DNA from: DASSBQ01 sp035250505
Lineage (GTDB): Bacteria; Nitrospirota; Nitrospiria; Nitrospirales; Nitrospiraceae
Length of the DNA: 64,000 nucleotides
Direction of reading: 5' to 3'
Assembly: GCA_035250505.1 (NCBI GenBank)
Contig: DATFFC010000052.1
Location: 1 to 64,000 of the forward strand
Shown: positions 16,219-25,355 of the stretch, piece after piece
Position numbering within the stretch: position 1 is the stretch's first letter
How the letters are laid out: the number at the start of each line of letters is the position of its first letter
Position numbers and translations under genes: made by a program
The notes under the pieces: generated by a model
Databases searched by the model: none
Told to the model about the DNA's origin: nothing
Seen by the model: only the letters and a program-made list of their open reading frames with translations

Positions 16219-17528
16219 TACTCGCGGATTTGGCCGCTTCCCAGGACGACGAATTTCGAGCAGGTCAGCTCTTCCAATCCCATCGGCCCTCGGGCATGCA
16301 GGCGGGACGTGCTGATGCCGATTTCCGCGCCGAGTCCGAACTGGTAGCCGTCATTGAGCCGAGTGGAGGCGTTCACCATCACCGTTCCCGCATCCACTTC
16401 ACGGAGAAAGCGCATGGACCGGGCGTAGTCGTTCGTGACGATGGATTCCGTATGGCGCGACCCATGCCGGGCAATATGCTCCAACGCCTCGTCCATGTTC
16501 TTCACCACTTTCACGGCGAGGATCAAATCCAGAAATTCATGGCCATAATCGGCCTCGGTCGCCGGCTTGGCTTGAGAACTGAGCTGGCACGTTCTCGAAC
16601 ATCCGCGCACTTCCACTCCGGCGCTGGTCAGTTTCTCAATGAGAGCCGGCAGCCAGGTGCGTGCCATGTTTTGATGAACCAATAGTGTTTCCATCGCGTT
16701 GCAGGTCGAGGGCCGCTGAACTTTGGCATTCAGGCAAAGCTGCTCCGCCATGGCCGGCTCAGCATCCGCGTCGACATACATATGACAGACGCCTTCATCA
16801 TGCTTGATGACCGGAATGGTCGCATGATCGGCAATGGTCTTCATAAGCGATGGCCCACCACGAGGAATAATCACATCCACGTATCGGTCTTGTTTCAGCA
16901 GAATCTGAACCACGTCCCGCTCCGGTCGATCGACGAAATTGATGGCGTTCTTAGGAACACCCGCCTTTTCAGCCGCCTCTTTTAGGATCTCCGCGATGAC
17001 CCGATTGGAGCGCAGCGCTTCAGAGCCGCCGCGCAATACGGAGACATTTCCTGATTTGAGGCACAGCCCTACGGAATCCGCCGTGACGTTGGGCCGGGAT
17101 TCATAAATGATGCCGATCACCCCGATGGGAGCCTTCATGCGACCGACCTGCATCCCATTGGGCCTGGTCCACATTTTGGGGCCAACGCCGAGCGGATCCG
17201 GAAGTTTGGCAATGTCCAAGAGACCCTCGGCCATCGCGGCCACGCGATCCGGCGTCAACTTGAGCCGATCGGCCACGGCCGACCGGTCCGACGGCGACTC
17301 AAACGCCTCAACATCCTCTTCGTTCGCCGCAAGGATCTCTTCCGTTCGGCTTTCGAGCCCTTCGGCCATTGCCGACAAGGCTTGATTCTTCACATGAGAC
17401 GGGAGGACGGCGACCCGTCGCGAGGCGGCCTTTGCTCCGGAGACGAGCGCGACAATATAGTCCTCGGGAGAGAGATTGCCTTCTTCGCGGCCCGATTCGA
17501 CCGCTTCTGTCGTGCTGTCGTCCATCAT
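16218..17528 (-). CDS. proA: Gamma-glutamyl phosphate reductase
   Basis: Catalyses NADPH-dependent reduction of gamma-glutamyl phosphate to glutamate semialdehyde in proline synthesis. The 436-aa product is an ALDH-fold enzyme with PIGVIGIIYESRPNVTADS for cofactor binding, VIIPRGG in the middle, and the catalytic Cys in QRPSTCNAMETLLVH (about residue 276). The C-terminal GLGAEIGISTSRLHARGPMG is highly typical. Residues 1-22 form a non-conserved acidic extension; ATG 17525 is an equivalent start. proB is not in the window. It lies downstream of the secretion operon with two hairpins in between. Confidence 0.95.
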   Translation of the reverse strand: MMDDSTTEAVESGREEGNLSPEDYIVALVSGAKAASRRVAVLPSHVKNQALSAMAEGLESRTEEILAANEEDVEAFESPSDRSAVADRLKLTPDRVAAMAEGLLDIAKLPDPLGVGPKMWTRPNGMQVGRMKAPIGVIGIIYESRPNVTADSVGLCLKSGNVSVLRGGSEALRSNRVIAEILKEAAEKAGVPKNAINFVDRPERDVVQILLKQDRYVDVIIPRGGPSLMKTIADHATIPVIKHDEGVCHMYVDADAEPAMAEQLCLNAKVQRPSTCNAMETLLVHQNMARTWLPALIEKLTSAGVEVRGCSRTCQLSSQAKPATEADYGHEFLDLILAVKVVKNMDEALEHIARHGSRHTESIVTNDYARSMRFLREVDAGTVMVNASTRLNDGYQFGLGAEIGISTSRLHARGPMGLEELTCSKFVVLGSGQIRE

Positions 17529-17553
17529 GAACCAGGAAAAGCAAAGCCCCCTG

Positions 17554-17592
17554 CACCATGATAAGGATGGTGCGACGGACCTCTAGTCCGTC
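17554..17592. repeat. Two tandem perfect hairpins upstream of proA
   Basis: CACCAT (17554-17559) pairs with ATGGTG (17567-17572), and GACGGAC (17574-17580) pairs with GTCCGTC (17586-17592). They lie between the end of the secretion operon (17646) and the proA start (17528). Neither is followed by a T-run on the minus strand. They may be a leader structure of proA or an operon-boundary element. Confidence 0.4.
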
Positions 17593-17645
17593 AAAACGCG
17601 CGAGCGATCCGTCAGGCGAAGAATACTGTGCCCTTTAGACGCGGG

Positions 17646-18281
17646 TCAAGGGTCGGGCGACGGGGAAGTCATCGGCGGAACATCGACGGGGGTCTGCGGC
17701 AACACCGGCGGGACCTGATCCGAAAACGGCATGTGGGAAAGCGGCGGCTGCATGGAAGGCATTGGAGGTGAAGCTCCTCCCATCGGGGATGCCAGCAATG
17801 AGAGAGACGAGGGATTGGGGTGCTGAAACATCCAGTCATGATAGGTTTTGCGGCCCTCAAAATGACGCACAGCGAGGGGAAATTCACGCTCCTTAATCGG
17901 CTTTGCCTTACTCTTGCTCCGCACCCCCATGATCCCTCCCATAGGGGCGCGTAGATATTCCCAATCTCCCCCGGACATGGGGTCACTGTAGACTTTCCTC
18001 AAGTACGGCCTGGGCAGTCTCGTCAGCTCAGCCAGAGATTGCGGATAGACCTCCATCGGCACCAGCCGTCCCGCCTTCATTCTGGCGGAATACAAGGCCA
18101 ATGCGGTTTGGATCTCCACGCCTTTGGCGAGCAGATCCGCTTCTTTTTCCCGCTGCACGATCATATTCCAATGTTTTCCCACCGCCGACAGGGTGATGCC
18201 GGTCAACACGATGGAGAACATGACCATCAGATAGGTCACGCCACGTGAATCAAGGGTTGGCTTCCTGAACATCTGTCCCAT
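17646..18281 (-). CDS. Pseudopilin-like protein with Pro/Met/Ser-rich tail
   Basis: Encodes 211 aa. The N-terminus is a prepilin-like leader (DSRG) followed by a hydrophobic helix VTYLMVMFSIVLTGI. The Glu normally at mature position 5 is Met here, a feature of some minor tip pseudopilins. Then come REKEADLLAKGVEIQTALALY and DPMSGGDWEYL, typical of a GspG-related family that contains GGIMGVRSKS and FEGRKTYHDW. The last 55 residues are a low-complexity Pro/Met/Ser tail. It is the final gene of the secretion operon and overlaps the preceding gene by 32 nt. Probably a minor pseudopilin. Confidence 0.75.
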   Translation of the reverse strand: MGQMFRKPTLDSRGVTYLMVMFSIVLTGITLSAVGKHWNMIVQREKEADLLAKGVEIQTALALYSARMKAGRLVPMEVYPQSLAELTRLPRPYLRKVYSDPMSGGDWEYLRAPMGGIMGVRSKSKAKPIKEREFPLAVRHFEGRKTYHDWMFQHPNPSSLSLLASPMGGASPPMPSMQPPLSHMPFSDQVPPVLPQTPVDVPPMTSPSPDP

Positions 18282-18879
18282 TTTCTGCGGTTCCGGTGAG
18301 CGGCTCCTGCGCAGGCGGGATTACCTGAACCATGCGGGAGCCGAGATGTTGAAGGGTTACACCCTCAGCATCAATGGCTCGCACCATGACCTGCTTCTCG
18401 ATCGTATCGCCCGCATGCACCATGTGCAGCTCATCTTCTCGAAGCAGCACCGCCACATCCCTATTCTTGCCGCCCTTTCGCTCTCCGAAACGGAGAAAGC
18501 CTAGGTACCGGAACTGATTCAATGCGGCAGCCGCCTCGAGCTTGCGTTCTTCGGCCGGCGTCGGCAGTCGCTGGTCCGACGGCCCCTCCAGAGCGCCTTG
18601 GTCGCTTGAGGACTCCTTGCCGATCAATGAAGAAAAGATATTGCGCGGGGCGGTAAAACTGGTCTCATGCTGCCCGCTCGAGGCGGCAAGCACATCGAGA
18701 TTGACACGCAACTCCGCGGCGGTCGCCGGCGAGCGGCTCCCCGAGATGACACCAGTCTTATTCTTTAACGGCACGCGAACCGGCTCCTCGGACTGTAAGA
18801 ATTGCCATCCCAGCAGGACAGCCCACACAGCGGCGAGACCGATGAGGAGCAACACTTGCTTACGATTGGTTTCGTGCAT
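18250..18879 (-). CDS. PilP/GspC-like inner-membrane protein
   Basis: Encodes 209 aa with one N-terminal membrane helix (about residues 8-27, VLLLIGLAAVWAVLLGW), a flexible Ser-rich linker, and a small C-terminal beta domain (FRYLGFLRFGERKGG, LHMVHAGDTIEKQVMVRAI, GVTLQHLG). This is the layout of PilP and GspC homology-region proteins, which link the inner-membrane platform to the secretin. It overlaps the PilO-like gene by 20 nt and the next pseudopilin gene by 32 nt, indicating tight co-translation. Confidence 0.75.
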   Translation of the reverse strand: MHETNRKQVLLLIGLAAVWAVLLGWQFLQSEEPVRVPLKNKTGVISGSRSPATAAELRVNLDVLAASSGQHETSFTAPRNIFSSLIGKESSSDQGALEGPSDQRLPTPAEERKLEAAAALNQFRYLGFLRFGERKGGKNRDVAVLLREDELHMVHAGDTIEKQVMVRAIDAEGVTLQHLGSRMVQVIPPAQEPLTGTAENGTDVQEANP

Positions 18880-19450
18880 CGGATTCCAGACTTCTGACCC
18901 GAGCCGGTTCCCCGCGCAGATAAGTCGCGATTCGGATGTTGAACGTGAGCGTGGGATCTTGAAGATTGCCGGATCGAATCAAATTGAGGTCCTCGATAAA
19001 CAGGAGTTCTTGCGCCGTTTCCAGGTTGTATAGAAATTTCCGCAGGTCCTCGTAGCGGCCCGTCACGGTTCCCTGCAGGATTGCTTTGGTGGCATCAGGG
19101 ATGACGGTTCGCTCCGTCTTATACGAGAGCGCCGGGAGTGTAATATGGTCGCGCTTGGCCTCCTCGGTCACGCCGAGCGCGAGCGGCGCAAAATCTCTGA
19201 CCAGGGGAAATACGGCCCACACTTGCCGCAAATCCTCCTTGGTTTTCATCGCTTCCTTGTGGCGCGCGAGTTGCAACCGTGCTGAGCCCCACGCCGCCTG
19301 TAACTGCTGCTGCTCTCGATCGGCCGGTTCCAGCACGGCGGCATGCAGGAGATATGCGGCCACCAACAGGAGCCCTGCAAGCCCCGCATAGGGAAACAGC
19401 GGGGCGTAGGGTTTGCGTAGATACCGGTGGAATCGACTGATATCGATCAT
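18860..19450 (-). CDS. PilO/GspM-like inner-membrane protein
   Basis: Encodes 196 aa: a short cytoplasmic tail, one membrane helix (about residues 20-40, PYAGLAGLLLVAAYLLHAAV), a coiled-coil segment and a ferredoxin-like periplasmic domain ending with the strand pair FIEDLNLIR and LTFNIRIATYL. This is the PilO/GspM fold, which dimerises with the PilN/GspL partner. The ATG overlaps the stop of the PilN-like gene (ATGA). Confidence 0.75.
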   Translation of the reverse strand: MIDISRFHRYLRKPYAPLFPYAGLAGLLLVAAYLLHAAVLEPADREQQQLQAAWGSARLQLARHKEAMKTKEDLRQVWAVFPLVRDFAPLALGVTEEAKRDHITLPALSYKTERTVIPDATKAILQGTVTGRYEDLRKFLYNLETAQELLFIEDLNLIRSGNLQDPTLTFNIRIATYLRGEPARVRSLESDARNQS

Positions 19451-20073
19451 GACGTATGGCTCTTGTACCGAAGCGAGAGATCGAATTCGACCAAGCCGTT
19501 GCCCGCGTCGCGATGCTGCCCCAGGACCGGATCTTTGAATCGAGCATGATCTTGAAACATGACCGTGAGCGCCGTGACGTCCTCAAGATTCAACGCCGAG
19601 CCGGTCAGGTGGACCACCGAGTTGGATGGATCGAGACGGATGCTGTTGACGGCAATACGAGGGGGAATTGACTGTTCCAACTCGCCCAGAAAGCGAGTCC
19701 ACGAAAACCCGCGCTTCGCGATCAGTTGATTGGCAAAGGCGACCTCCTTGGGAAGCAGTTGAATCGCCGCGTCGGACAGATCCATCCCGTCGCGACGGAC
19801 CTTCGCCAACAATTCGCGATCCTCCTCTTGCACCCGCGCCAATGCGCCGGCCATAACCGCGCTCTCTTCTCGAATGTTCCATGCTTGGCGTAAGTCCCAT
19901 ACCATGAGCAAGCAGAGCAGTGCGGAGAGCAGCATCAGCAGGGCGCGGGCCGGTCCTATGTACCACCGGTAGCGTCCGCTCAAATTCAGGATGAACAGAC
20001 GATCTCCATGAGCCGACTGTCCAAGACGGGACAATGCCTGCTGAAGAGACGTCATGGTCGACTGCTTCGCCAT
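19447..20073 (-). CDS. PilN/GspL-C-terminal-like assembly protein
   Basis: Encodes 208 aa. A cytoplasmic N-terminus of about 40 residues (FILNLSGRYRWYIGPA) precedes one membrane helix (ALLMLLSALLCLLMVW), a coiled coil and a periplasmic domain (SWTRFLGELEQSIPPRIAVN, VHLTGSALNLEDVTALTVMF). This matches fimbrial assembly PilN proteins, which bind PilM through the N-terminus. It starts 4 nt after the PilM-like gene ends and overlaps the PilO-like gene by 4 nt. Confidence 0.8.
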   Translation of the reverse strand: MAKQSTMTSLQQALSRLGQSAHGDRLFILNLSGRYRWYIGPARALLMLLSALLCLLMVWDLRQAWNIREESAVMAGALARVQEEDRELLAKVRRDGMDLSDAAIQLLPKEVAFANQLIAKRGFSWTRFLGELEQSIPPRIAVNSIRLDPSNSVVHLTGSALNLEDVTALTVMFQDHARFKDPVLGQHRDAGNGLVEFDLSLRYKSHTS

Positions 20074-20077
20074 GGGA

Positions 20078-21082
20078 TTACACTAGTCCCGCCATTGCCG
20101 GCAGGGCGGACACCGATTGTATGCCCGCAGGCTTTTCCGTTCCCCGGCAGAGTTCATCCCAGCCCAGTTCCTGAACCGTGACGCGGAGTTCTTTGGCCAG
20201 CTTGTCAACCAGCCCATGGTGCTCGGCCTCTAGTCCTGTGATCACGATATTCGCGACCGCCAGCGCAGGATGATGCTCTTGACCGGCATAGACCGACGCC
20301 GCGCATTCGCCGATGATCCTGTCGATCCATGTGTTCTGGTCAGTCGCACCCGTGGAACGATTTCCGCCCACACCCTGCAATTTCGTGCGCAGGAAAATCA
20401 GATGGCCCTTATGAAACACCAGCGCCGTGAATCCCCCATCCGACACATTGACCCACAGAAAATCGGCAACCAGTCGATGGAGCCCGCCCAGGGCATGCAC
20501 CCAACGATTGAATAGAGCGAGACTTGAGACTTCCACCGGCTGCGGAAGCAATCCGACCGCTTCGCACACCGATTCGTACTGTTCCAGCACCGCCTCCTGC
20601 GCGACCACCGCCAGCACGGTATTCTTCGCGCCGGTCAGCCGTTCGGACGCCGGCAGATGCTGAAAGAAGACTCTTGCACCGGCCATCGACAAGAGCTGAT
20701 CTTGTCCCAATCGCCAACGAACCAGCGCCTCACGCTCCTCGTGCCGGGCCGGTAGATCCTGAAGATGTACTAACGCGAGCCGCACGGCCACATCCGGTAC
20801 GATGAGCGTCACCGGGCGCGGCAACCCCGCCAGGAAACCTCGCACACCCGAACTCGGTTGACTCACCGGCGTGGCCAACTCCCGGATGGCCTCCCGAAGA
20901 TGCTGCGGACTCACAATGTTCGGCTCGAGAGGAGACAATCTGATCGCCCCGTCCGGCAACGATGCGACCGCGCTTCGGTAGCGGGCACGGCCCCTCCAGT
21001 CCCGATGCACTTCGGCCCACGCCACATCGCGCGAACCGATCTTCACACAGCTATGCGGCCGTGGATGCGCCCATTCCCACAT
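20078..21082 (-). CDS. PilM/GspL-like actin-fold cytoplasmic protein
   Basis: Encodes 334 aa from ATG 21082 (a TTG two codons upstream is possible). It lacks membrane segments. The sequence follows the actin/FtsA-like PilM fold: CVKIGSRDVAWAEV near the start, PVTLIVPDVAVRLALV, REALVRWRLGQDQLL, then VLAVVAQEAVLEQYESVCE and LWVNVSDGGFTALVFHKG for the nucleotide pocket. PilM recruits PilN and regulates the assembly ATPase. It lies 48 nt after gspE. The family is divergent, so the exact nucleotide-binding residues cannot be set. Confidence 0.75.
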   Translation of the reverse strand: MWEWAHPRPHSCVKIGSRDVAWAEVHRDWRGRARYRSAVASLPDGAIRLSPLEPNIVSPQHLREAIRELATPVSQPSSGVRGFLAGLPRPVTLIVPDVAVRLALVHLQDLPARHEEREALVRWRLGQDQLLSMAGARVFFQHLPASERLTGAKNTVLAVVAQEAVLEQYESVCEAVGLLPQPVEVSSLALFNRWVHALGGLHRLVADFLWVNVSDGGFTALVFHKGHLIFLRTKLQGVGGNRSTGATDQNTWIDRIIGECAASVYAGQEHHPALAVANIVITGLEAEHHGLVDKLAKELRVTVQELGWDELCRGTEKPAGIQSVSALPAMAGLV

Positions 21083-21130
21083 GTTCAACCCACATTTTCC
21101 ATGAATGCGTCCGTTGTCGTCGTAGGTGCC

Positions 21131-22858
21131 CTACCGCTCCTCGCTGAATGTCACACGGTTGATTTCGCGCAGCGTGGTCTCGCCGTTCAACACTTTCTTA
21201 AGCGCGGACTGCCGCAACGTAATCATGCCGTCGGTAATGGCGCGATAGCGAATCTCCGACAAGGCCCGATCCGCCAAAATCATTTCTTTGATTTCGTCCG
21301 TCAAGTCCAGAAACTCGGTAATGCTCTGGCGGCCCCGATATCCCGTCTCATGACATTCCTGGCAACCTCGACCCTCATGAAACGCCGCGTTCTTGTATTG
21401 TTCGTAGTCCAACCCCGATTCCTCGGCCAGGGCCTTGTCCAATTTGACCTGATGCCGGCAGTTCGGACAGATCATGCGGACCAGGCGTTGCGCCAACACA
21501 CAGGTCAACGCGGCCAGAAAGTTGTAGGAGTCGATGCCCATCGAAGCAAACCGTCCGATGACGTCGAAGACATTGTTCGCGTGGACGGTCGTAAGCACGA
21601 GGTGGCCGGTCAAGGCGGACTGAATGGCGATCTGTGCCGTCTCGGCATCACGGATTTCCCCGACCATGATTTTGTCGGGATCGTGCCTCAGAATGGACCG
21701 CAGACCCCTCGCGAACGTCAGGCCCTTTTTCTCATTCACCGGTATTTGCACCACGCCGGGCAATTGGTACTCGACGGGGTCCTCAATCGTGATGAGCTTG
21801 TCCTCCTTGGTATTCATTTCGCTGATGGCCGCATACAGGGTCGTGGTTTTTCCGCTTCCCGTCGGACCCGTCACGAGCACCATTCCATAGGGGCGGGTGA
21901 TGGCCCGGCGAAACCGCTTGAGATCCTCGGCATTGAACCCTAAGCGGTCCAATCGTAACGTCGAGACCCCGGTCGTGATCGCCTCACGGTCCAAAATACG
22001 AATGACGACGGATTCGCCGAAGACACTGGGAAGAATAGACACACGAAAATCGACGGTCTTCCGGTCCAGCCGCATGCGGAAACTCCCATCCTGCGGCACC
22101 CGGCGCTCGGCAATGTCCAGTTCGGACATGACCTTGAGCCTCGACACCAACGGCGGATGCAATTTGACGTCCAACGGGTCCATGGCCGACACGAGGATGC
22201 CGTCCACGCGAAACTTGACGGTGGTCGCGCGATCCGTCGCCTCGATATGGATATCGCTGGCACGGCGTTGCATGGCGCTGAGAAGGATCGAATCCAGTAA
22301 TTTGACGGCCGGACTTTGATCTTCGCCGTTCCGGTCGACCGTGAGGATTTCCTCGCCCCGTTCATCCTCCTTCACCAGCACCGAACGGAACTCGGCTTCC
22401 AATTCGCGCAGCGCCTGGCTGGAGCCTTCACTGCGCTCGATAGCGGCCAGGATGGCGGAGCGCGGACTGACGACATAGATCATGGGTCGGTTCAGGAGCA
22501 ACTCCAGTTCGTCCAGGCCAAGTAGATTGCCGGGATCGGGAATGGCGACGGTCAGCACTCCGTCACATTCCTTCAGCGGCACGAACGGATGCCGGCGCAT
22601 GAGCTTGACGGAGATCGAGATGTAGAATTCCTGATCGACACGAAATCCGGTCAGCGGATCGTAGTGGAGTCCGTATTGCGCGGCCAACGCCTGGGCCAAC
22701 TGCTGGTCGGAAATTGTCCCTTCCTCCAACAGCGTCTGACCGAGCGCGGCTGTGCTCCCTCCCAAACGGCCCAATACTTGGTCCAGAACGCGTTTGGGCA
22801 GAACCCCCTGTCGCACCAGAATTTCCGGCAATGACGGACGGGTGATGGAGCGTTGCAT
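21131..22858 (-). CDS. gspE: GspE/PilB-type secretion ATPase
   Basis: Encodes 575 aa from ATG 22858. An N-terminal MshEN/GspE-N domain (about residues 10-150; ILVRQGVLPKRVLDQVLG, DPLTGFRVDQEF) precedes the hexameric ATPase. Walker A is GPTGSGKTTTLY (about 330), followed by ITIEDPVEYQLPG, Walker B MVGEIRDAETAQIA and the His box LTTVHANN. A zinc-binding pair CPNC ... CQEC (about 466 and 501) is typical of extension or secretion ATPases and absent from PilT. It powers pseudopilus assembly on the cytoplasmic face with GspF. The gspF gene ends 21 nt upstream. Confidence 0.93.
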   Translation of the reverse strand: MQRSITRPSLPEILVRQGVLPKRVLDQVLGRLGGSTAALGQTLLEEGTISDQQLAQALAAQYGLHYDPLTGFRVDQEFYISISVKLMRRHPFVPLKECDGVLTVAIPDPGNLLGLDELELLLNRPMIYVVSPRSAILAAIERSEGSSQALRELEAEFRSVLVKEDERGEEILTVDRNGEDQSPAVKLLDSILLSAMQRRASDIHIEATDRATTVKFRVDGILVSAMDPLDVKLHPPLVSRLKVMSELDIAERRVPQDGSFRMRLDRKTVDFRVSILPSVFGESVVIRILDREAITTGVSTLRLDRLGFNAEDLKRFRRAITRPYGMVLVTGPTGSGKTTTLYAAISEMNTKEDKLITIEDPVEYQLPGVVQIPVNEKKGLTFARGLRSILRHDPDKIMVGEIRDAETAQIAIQSALTGHLVLTTVHANNVFDVIGRFASMGIDSYNFLAALTCVLAQRLVRMICPNCRHQVKLDKALAEESGLDYEQYKNAAFHEGRGCQECHETGYRGRQSITEFLDLTDEIKEMILADRALSEIRYRAITDGMITLRQSALKKVLNGETTLREINRVTFSEER

Positions 22859-22879
22859 GGTCAACAAGTCACGGCGCAG

Positions 22880-24094
22880 TTATTGAACGGTTTCGGCCAT
22901 TTGAAAAATCGGCAAATACATGATGATCACGATGCCGCCGACCACTATGCCCATGATGAGCAACAGCACCGGCTCGATCCAGGTGGTCAACTGAGTCAAT
23001 CGGACATCCAGATCCCCGTCGTAGAACTCGGCGACGTCGCGAAGCATCGGCTCCAGCGAACCGGTCTCCTCCCCCACGGAGAGCATCTCGATCGCCAGCT
23101 TAGGAAGTATCTTGGGACGCTCGAGCGCGGACGCCAACGTGCTGCCCTCCCGAATTTCACCGGCGGCATCCGCAAGTCCTCCGGCAATAAAGCGGTTGGA
23201 AATCGCGCCGCGCGAAATATCGAGCGCATCGACGAGCGGGGTTCCTCCGGAGAGCACGGTGGCCAAGGTCCGCGTCAACTGAATCGTGTAGTGTTTGATT
23301 AGAATAGATCCGATTACCGGCAGCCGAAGCAGATATCGATCCACCGTCAATCTTCCGGCCGGTGTCCGATACCAAGCCTGACCGAAGATCAAGGTCGCCG
23401 CCGGGACCGCGAGCAGAGGAACAAGATGCGCGCTGCCGATTTGGATGAGGTTGATCAGGGCCTGCGTAGCGGCCGGCAATGACTTCGCTGACTCCCCATA
23501 AACCGACACAAAGGTGGGGATGACGTAACTGAGCAAGAATCCCACGACCGCCACGCCCACGATGATCAGAAAGGCGGGGTAGGCCAGCGCCTTGGTCACC
23601 TTCTGGCGAAGCCCGATCATGAGTTTCAGATAACTAATATAGCGTTGCAGCACTTCCGGAAGATTGCCGGACTGTTCGCCGGCTCGAATGGTGGCCAAAT
23701 AGAGATCGGAAAAGTATTGCGGATGCCTGGACAAGGCCTCTGAAGCAGAAGCCCCGCCCCGGATGTCCTGCCGGATGCTTTGTAACGCCTCGCGAAATGC
23801 GGTCCGCTGGGCCCGTTCGATCAGCAGATCCCACACGCGCAGGACCGGCAGCCCGGCTTTGACGAGTGCAAGCAGTTCTTGATTGAAGACCAACAGCTCT
23901 TGAAGTGGAAGCTTATTCCACCGCGCAAATGACAGCGTCGGCGCCATCGAGCGGGCGCCGCGGCGGGAAATCCGAAAGACGAGGAGGCCCTCCGCTTCAA
24001 GCTTCGACCGAACCGCCTGTTCATCGTCGCTTTCGATCTGTCCTTCAAACGTGCTGCCGTCGGCGCGAGCGGCTCTGTACGCATAATGTGGCAT
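22880..24094 (-). CDS. gspF: GspF/PilC-type inner-membrane platform protein
   Basis: Encodes 404 aa of the usual length. The N-terminus MPHYAYRAARADGSTFEGQI is diagnostic; two T2SSF domains follow (about residues 70-190 and 270-395), each ending in membrane helices: AYPAFLIIVGVAVVGFLLSY and LLLIMGIVVGGIVIIMYLPI, with LVPLLAVPAATLIFG between. Motifs such as GLPVLRVWDLL and GEETGSLEPML are conserved. It is the membrane platform on which GspE acts. Confidence 0.93.
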   Translation of the reverse strand: MPHYAYRAARADGSTFEGQIESDDEQAVRSKLEAEGLLVFRISRRGARSMAPTLSFARWNKLPLQELLVFNQELLALVKAGLPVLRVWDLLIERAQRTAFREALQSIRQDIRGGASASEALSRHPQYFSDLYLATIRAGEQSGNLPEVLQRYISYLKLMIGLRQKVTKALAYPAFLIIVGVAVVGFLLSYVIPTFVSVYGESAKSLPAATQALINLIQIGSAHLVPLLAVPAATLIFGQAWYRTPAGRLTVDRYLLRLPVIGSILIKHYTIQLTRTLATVLSGGTPLVDALDISRGAISNRFIAGGLADAAGEIREGSTLASALERPKILPKLAIEMLSVGEETGSLEPMLRDVAEFYDGDLDVRLTQLTTWIEPVLLLIMGIVVGGIVIIMYLPIFQMAETVQ

Positions 24095-24139
24095 AGCGAA
24101 TGGACGTGATGATTCAGCCGGTAGTTCGGTTCAAGCGGC

Positions 24140-24934
24140 TTATCGCATGATTCGCCGAGAATCCGCCGCATGCCTTCCGGTCCCCTGTACGGAGGCGGGC
24201 AATCGTAGCCTCGTCCCCCTGACTATACGATTGTCTTGAAGCCCGTTGAGCTGCTTCAATTCTTCTAGGTCGACATGGTGTCTTTTCGCCAGGCGCCAGA
24301 GAGTTTCTCCTTCCCGTACCACAATCACACGCGGGCGTTTGCTTTTCGACGGAACGTCAGTGATTGCAGGCAGGTCGGTTTCCGGTGGAAACATCTCGCC
24401 TGTCATGACGTGAGCAGCGACGACGGCAGAGCCGCCCGGAGCGGCATGGATCGGCCGTGGCTTCTCATCCGTAAGAGACGGCGCATATCCGGACGGAATA
24501 ATCTCCGCCGTCTGACCCTGCCTTCGCGCCTGTGCCAAGAGCTTTTCCAGCCGCCGCAAGCGGCTCTGTAATTGGCGGTCAGACGTCTCACTGCGCTCGC
24601 GATCCACACGTGCCGCGTCCAACTCTTCTCGCTGTAGCTCAATAATCTGGCGGGCATCGGCCAGCCGTCGCTCCGCCTCCCGTAACAGCCCCTCAAGCTG
24701 AGCCCGCGCGACATGGACGTCCGCCAGTTCCTTACGCCGGTCGGCCAACTCGATGCGAAGATCGGCCGCGAGACGCTGATTGTCCCGGACCGCCGTTCTC
24801 AGGGAATCCATCGTGACCTGGGGCCCCGCGGCCTCGTGTCCGACGGCCGGGCCCAAACGAGCACACGCGGATACAGAGAGTGCGGTCAGAAGACCGGCTA
24901 AGATCATCGGCCGAAGTCGAGTTTTGCGATTCAT
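24140..24934 (-). CDS. LysM coiled-coil lipoprotein
   Basis: Encodes 264 aa from ATG 24934; the frame is open to 25021 but that part overlaps the preceding gspG gene. A lipoprotein signal peptide ends in SVSAC. Residues about 40-150 form a long coiled coil rich in Arg, Glu and Ala (RLAADLRIELADRRKELAD), followed by a linker and a LysM domain at about 205-252 (VVREGETLWRLAKRHHVDLE, LQDNRIVRGTRLRLP) that binds peptidoglycan glycan chains. In an assembly operon it may anchor the secretin or pseudopilus base to the cell wall. It starts 19 nt after gspG. Confidence 0.8.
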   Translation of the reverse strand: MNRKTRLRPMILAGLLTALSVSACARLGPAVGHEAAGPQVTMDSLRTAVRDNQRLAADLRIELADRRKELADVHVARAQLEGLLREAERRLADARQIIELQREELDAARVDRERSETSDRQLQSRLRRLEKLLAQARRQGQTAEIIPSGYAPSLTDEKPRPIHAAPGGSAVVAAHVMTGEMFPPETDLPAITDVPSKSKRPRVIVVREGETLWRLAKRHHVDLEELKQLNGLQDNRIVRGTRLRLPASVQGTGRHAADSRRIMR

Positions 24935-24953
24935 AGCGCGAAACGAGAATCCC

Positions 24954-25355
24954 TTACCATTGGTTATACGGAATTCCATTTGTCCCGACCAACTCGGAAC
25001 CGGAAAAGACATCGACCACACCTTCCCCGGACGTGTCCTTGATCTCCTGCCATGTGGTCGGAGAACCGGTCAGCGGGTCGGGTGGAAGCCCGCGCAGGTA
25101 TCCGCCCGATACCAGGGCGGTCAGGGCTTCAGGGTATTTCCCCTTGTCTGCGCGATGTTGATCAATCACATCGCGCAGCGAAAACAAATCCTGTCGCAAG
25201 GCTCCTTCTTTCGCTTTGACCACCGCGTTCTGATAGGACGGCACCGCCAAGGTGGCCAGGATGCCCACGATCGTCACGACAATCATGAGTTCGATGATCG
25301 TGAACCCATCCTCCGAACGTCTCTCCGCCTTACCAGTCGCGGTACTTGGTGCCAT
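24954..25355 (-). CDS. gspG: GspG-like major pseudopilin
   Basis: Encodes 133 aa. The prepilin peptidase site is EDG/FTIIELMIVVTIVG, cleaved after Gly17, with Glu at mature position 5 (residue 22). The following helix, YQNAVVKAKEGALRQDLFSL, and PPDPLTG near the end are typical of GspG pseudopilins. The C-terminus (GTNGIPYNQW) lacks the calcium-binding acid cluster seen in many GspG proteins. It overlaps the preceding pseudopilin gene by 26 nt. It probably forms the body of the pseudopilus. Confidence 0.85.
   Translation of the reverse strand: MAPSTATGKAERRSEDGFTIIELMIVVTIVGILATLAVPSYQNAVVKAKEGALRQDLFSLRDVIDQHRADKGKYPEALTALVSGGYLRGLPPDPLTGSPTTWQEIKDTSGEGVVDVFSGSELVGTNGIPYNQW

Noticed and set aside
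20858..21943. Long plus-strand frame of 361 aa
   Set aside because: It is antisense to the PilM-like and gspE genes, which are clear family members.
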